64,000 nucleotides of DNA from Paenibacillus sp. JDR-2 (GTDB lineage Bacteria > Bacillota > Bacilli > Paenibacillales > Paenibacillaceae): positions 2,619,001 to 2,683,000 of the forward strand of contig NC_012914.1 in assembly GCF_000023585.1 (NCBI RefSeq), written 5' to 3'. The notes below the pieces were generated by a model that was given only the letters and a program-made list of their open reading frames with translations, ran no database searches and had not been told where the DNA came from. Made by a program: the position numbers and the translations under genes. Positions 62,399 to 64,000 of the stretch are shown here, piece by piece; position 1 is the first letter of the stretch, and each line of letters opens with the position of its first letter.

Positions 62399-63127
62399 GT
62401 GATTGCTTGGCTCAGCGATTGGCTGAAGGATATTATCGCGGTTATCATGCTGGCGGCATTCGTCGAACTGCTCCTTCCGAACAAAGCGATGCTTCGTTAT
62501 GCAAGGCTGGTCATAGGTCTTCTCATTCTCCTTACGATCATGTCGCCGATCCTTCGGCTGCTGCAAGGCGATTTTAATGCCAAGCTCAAGGACGGAATCA
62601 CTCAATGGGACCAACTGGAGCCGCAGCATGAGGTGAAGATGCCAAGCCTCGACGATATCCAGAAAAAAGCGGATGAGCTTAACCAGCAGCAAAATAATGA
62701 TGCGGCGGTATTGATGGAGCAAACGCTGGAAGCTGCGATGAAGGATACGGTAGTCAAGCAAATGAAGCTGGCGGTCGAGGCGGTGGACGTATCCTTGAAC
62801 TGGGAAAAGCAGGGGCAAAAATTAACGCCGACGATAGCTTCGGTGCTTGTGACTTTGCCGGAGGAGAAGGAAGAGCCTGCCGGAACGGCTGAGCCTGATG
62901 AGAAAGACGTCAAAGAGGTTTCCGCCATTTCGGTAGACGTGGACGTTAAGACGGAAACAGGCGGAACGGATAAGCAGCAGGCGGAAGCAGGGAAGACAGA
63001 GGCTAATAATGGCTGGGTACAGGTCAACCCTTCCGAAAGCAAGGAGATCAGGAGCCTGATAGCCGAAGGCTGGGGAATCAGTTCAGCGAACATCCAGGTG
63101 AGACAGCGGGCAGAGAATAGCGAGTGA
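62399..63127 (+). CDS. spoIIIAF: Stage III sporulation protein AF
   Basis: A 242-residue protein with two N-terminal helices (about 10-28 and 34-52) and an extracytoplasmic ring-forming domain. The middle (145-200) is Glu/Lys/Thr-rich, longer than in B. subtilis. GTG 62399 follows GGGAGCGAGGA. Operon member. Confidence 0.93.
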   Translation: MIAWLSDWLKDIIAVIMLAAFVELLLPNKAMLRYARLVIGLLILLTIMSPILRLLQGDFNAKLKDGITQWDQLEPQHEVKMPSLDDIQKKADELNQQQNNDAAVLMEQTLEAAMKDTVVKQMKLAVEAVDVSLNWEKQGQKLTPTIASVLVTLPEEKEEPAGTAEPDEKDVKEVSAISVDVDVKTETGGTDKQQAEAGKTEANNGWVQVNPSESKEIRSLIAEGWGISSANIQVRQRAENSE

Positions 63128-63149
63128 AGGAAAAAGGAGAGGAAGCGCA

Positions 63150-63782
63150 GTGGCCAAATGGCTGAGTGGTCTGGAATCGATGGTGGGCGGCGGTCCGGGT
63201 GGTCCGAAGCGGGTTAAGACATTTAGGCTGCTTCTCGTTATCGGTTGTATTGGGGCGGCCCTCATGCTGCTGAACTCCTTTCTCAAATTTGACAAGGTCG
63301 ATACCTTGACCCAAGGGCCGAACCCGCCTCCCCAGGATACAGCGGCATTGTCAAATTCCGTATCAGCGGATTCCTCGCCGTTCGCGGCAATCGAAGGACC
63401 GTTGGAAAACCGGCTGAAAGAGATTTTGGAGAAAATCGTTGGTGTCGGCTCGGTAGACGTGCTGGTGACGATCGATTCCACGGAAGAGATTGAGGTCGCC
63501 AGAACGGATCAGGATTCGCAGTCCATCACAGATGAGACGGACCGCAACGGAGGCAAACGGCATATTACGGCGATCAACAAAGATGGCCAGGTTGTTATAG
63601 CCGAAGTAGCGGGCGATCAAAAGCCGATCGTGACGAAGACGATTAATCCGAGCATTCGCGGTGTGCTGATCGTCGCCAAAGGCGCTGAAAATCAGACCGT
63701 GAGACGCCTTATCATAGACGCGGTGGAGAAGGGCGTAAACGTACCGGCCAACCGCATTTCCGTAGCGCCAAGCAAGCAATGA
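63150..63782 (+). CDS. spoIIIAG: Stage III sporulation protein AG
   Basis: A 210-residue protein with one membrane helix at about 27-46 and an extracytoplasmic ring-building motif (RBM) domain including IVGVGSVDVLVTIDS and SIRGVLIVAKGAEN. In B. subtilis SpoIIIAG forms a large ring of the channel. GTG 63150 follows AAGGAGAGG. Confidence 0.95.
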   Translation: MAKWLSGLESMVGGGPGGPKRVKTFRLLLVIGCIGAALMLLNSFLKFDKVDTLTQGPNPPPQDTAALSNSVSADSSPFAAIEGPLENRLKEILEKIVGVGSVDVLVTIDSTEEIEVARTDQDSQSITDETDRNGGKRHITAINKDGQVVIAEVAGDQKPIVTKTINPSIRGVLIVAKGAENQTVRRLIIDAVEKGVNVPANRISVAPSKQ

Positions 63783-63811
63783 TAATAAACCATTATTAGG
63801 AGGGTGTTCTA

Positions 63812-64000
63812 TGAACACGAAAAGACAAACAATTTGGCTCGTATCGATGCTCAGTTTGATGGTCGTATTGTCCGCCTATTACCTCTTTACGCAAGATACC
63901 AAGTCGCCAGACATGCTCTCTGACGGCACGCAGCAGGAACAAAAGGCGGGAGCAACGGAAGCGTCGTCAGGCAATAACAGCCAGATTGTTGTGGATCAAG
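63812..64000 (+). CDS. spoIIIAH: Stage III sporulation protein AH, N-terminal part only
   Basis: The first 63 codons are visible; the gene runs off the window. It has a membrane helix at about residues 8-26 and a hydrophilic linker. SpoIIIAH binds SpoIIQ of the forespore. AGGAGGGTG precedes the ATG, 29 bases after spoIIIAG. Confidence 0.93.

Overview
The window is a core chromosomal segment of a spore-forming, low-to-mid GC Firmicute of the Paenibacillus type. This rests on gene content (spoIIIA, gerP, the dnaG-sigA region, class B RNase P RNA, T-box leaders, MntR), on strong AGGAGG-type ribosome binding sites, and on frequent TTG/GTG starts. No prophage, transposase, CRISPR array, tRNA or 16S/23S rRNA gene was recognised.

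Layout. 1-17307: housekeeping run like the Bacillus yqfD-to-sigA region: end of yqfD, phoH, pgpH, ybeY, dgkA, cdd, era, yqzL, recO, a T-box leader, glyQS, yqfL, yqxD, dnaG, sigA, a membrane protein, trmK and yqfO. 17308-18396: rnpB, then about 570 bases of repeats and hairpins. 18397-28772: accessory mix: a membrane-anchored subtilase, ypuI, a DUF1540 protein, a small membrane protein, an ABC ATPase coupled to a membrane-anchored alpha/beta hydrolase, a queuosine-precursor transporter, helD and a PAS-HTH regulator. 29057-37095: a duplicated Cys/His mini-protein and a glycogen operon glgB-C-D-A ending in a GH15 gene. 37194-39614: gerP germination operon (PA to PE) with a divergent Hsp20-like gene. 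39787-47458: metal and translation block: two small membrane proteins, a Fur-family regulator (probably Zur), yidD, T-box-metG, znuACB behind a consensus promoter with an operator-like dyad, ccdA and mntR. 47459-49242: hairpin-rich spacer, an Fe-S type uracil-DNA glycosylase and a gene split by one stop codon. 49388-58808: patatin-like lipase, yqhQ/yqhR, aroQ, Xaa-Pro peptidase, efp, lysC, DUF441, comBA (sulfolactate) and yqhV. 58905-64000: spoIIIAA to the start of spoIIIAH behind a sigma-E-like promoter.

How it works together. Most genes serve basic translation, replication and repair. Three blocks serve sporulation and germination (spoIIIA channel, gerP coat permeability, probably sulfolactate synthesis), and glycogen may be the carbon store linked to them. 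Metal homeostasis is bracketed by the Fur-family regulator and MntR.

No clearly new system stands out. The best candidates for a second look are the ABC ATPase/hydrolase pair (21813-24859), the stop-split gene next to the glycosylase (48616-49242), the GH15 gene replacing glycogen phosphorylase, the internal start in lysC, and several structured intergenic repeats. Gene limits come from reading frames, ribosome binding sites and remembered family features; no database search was run.
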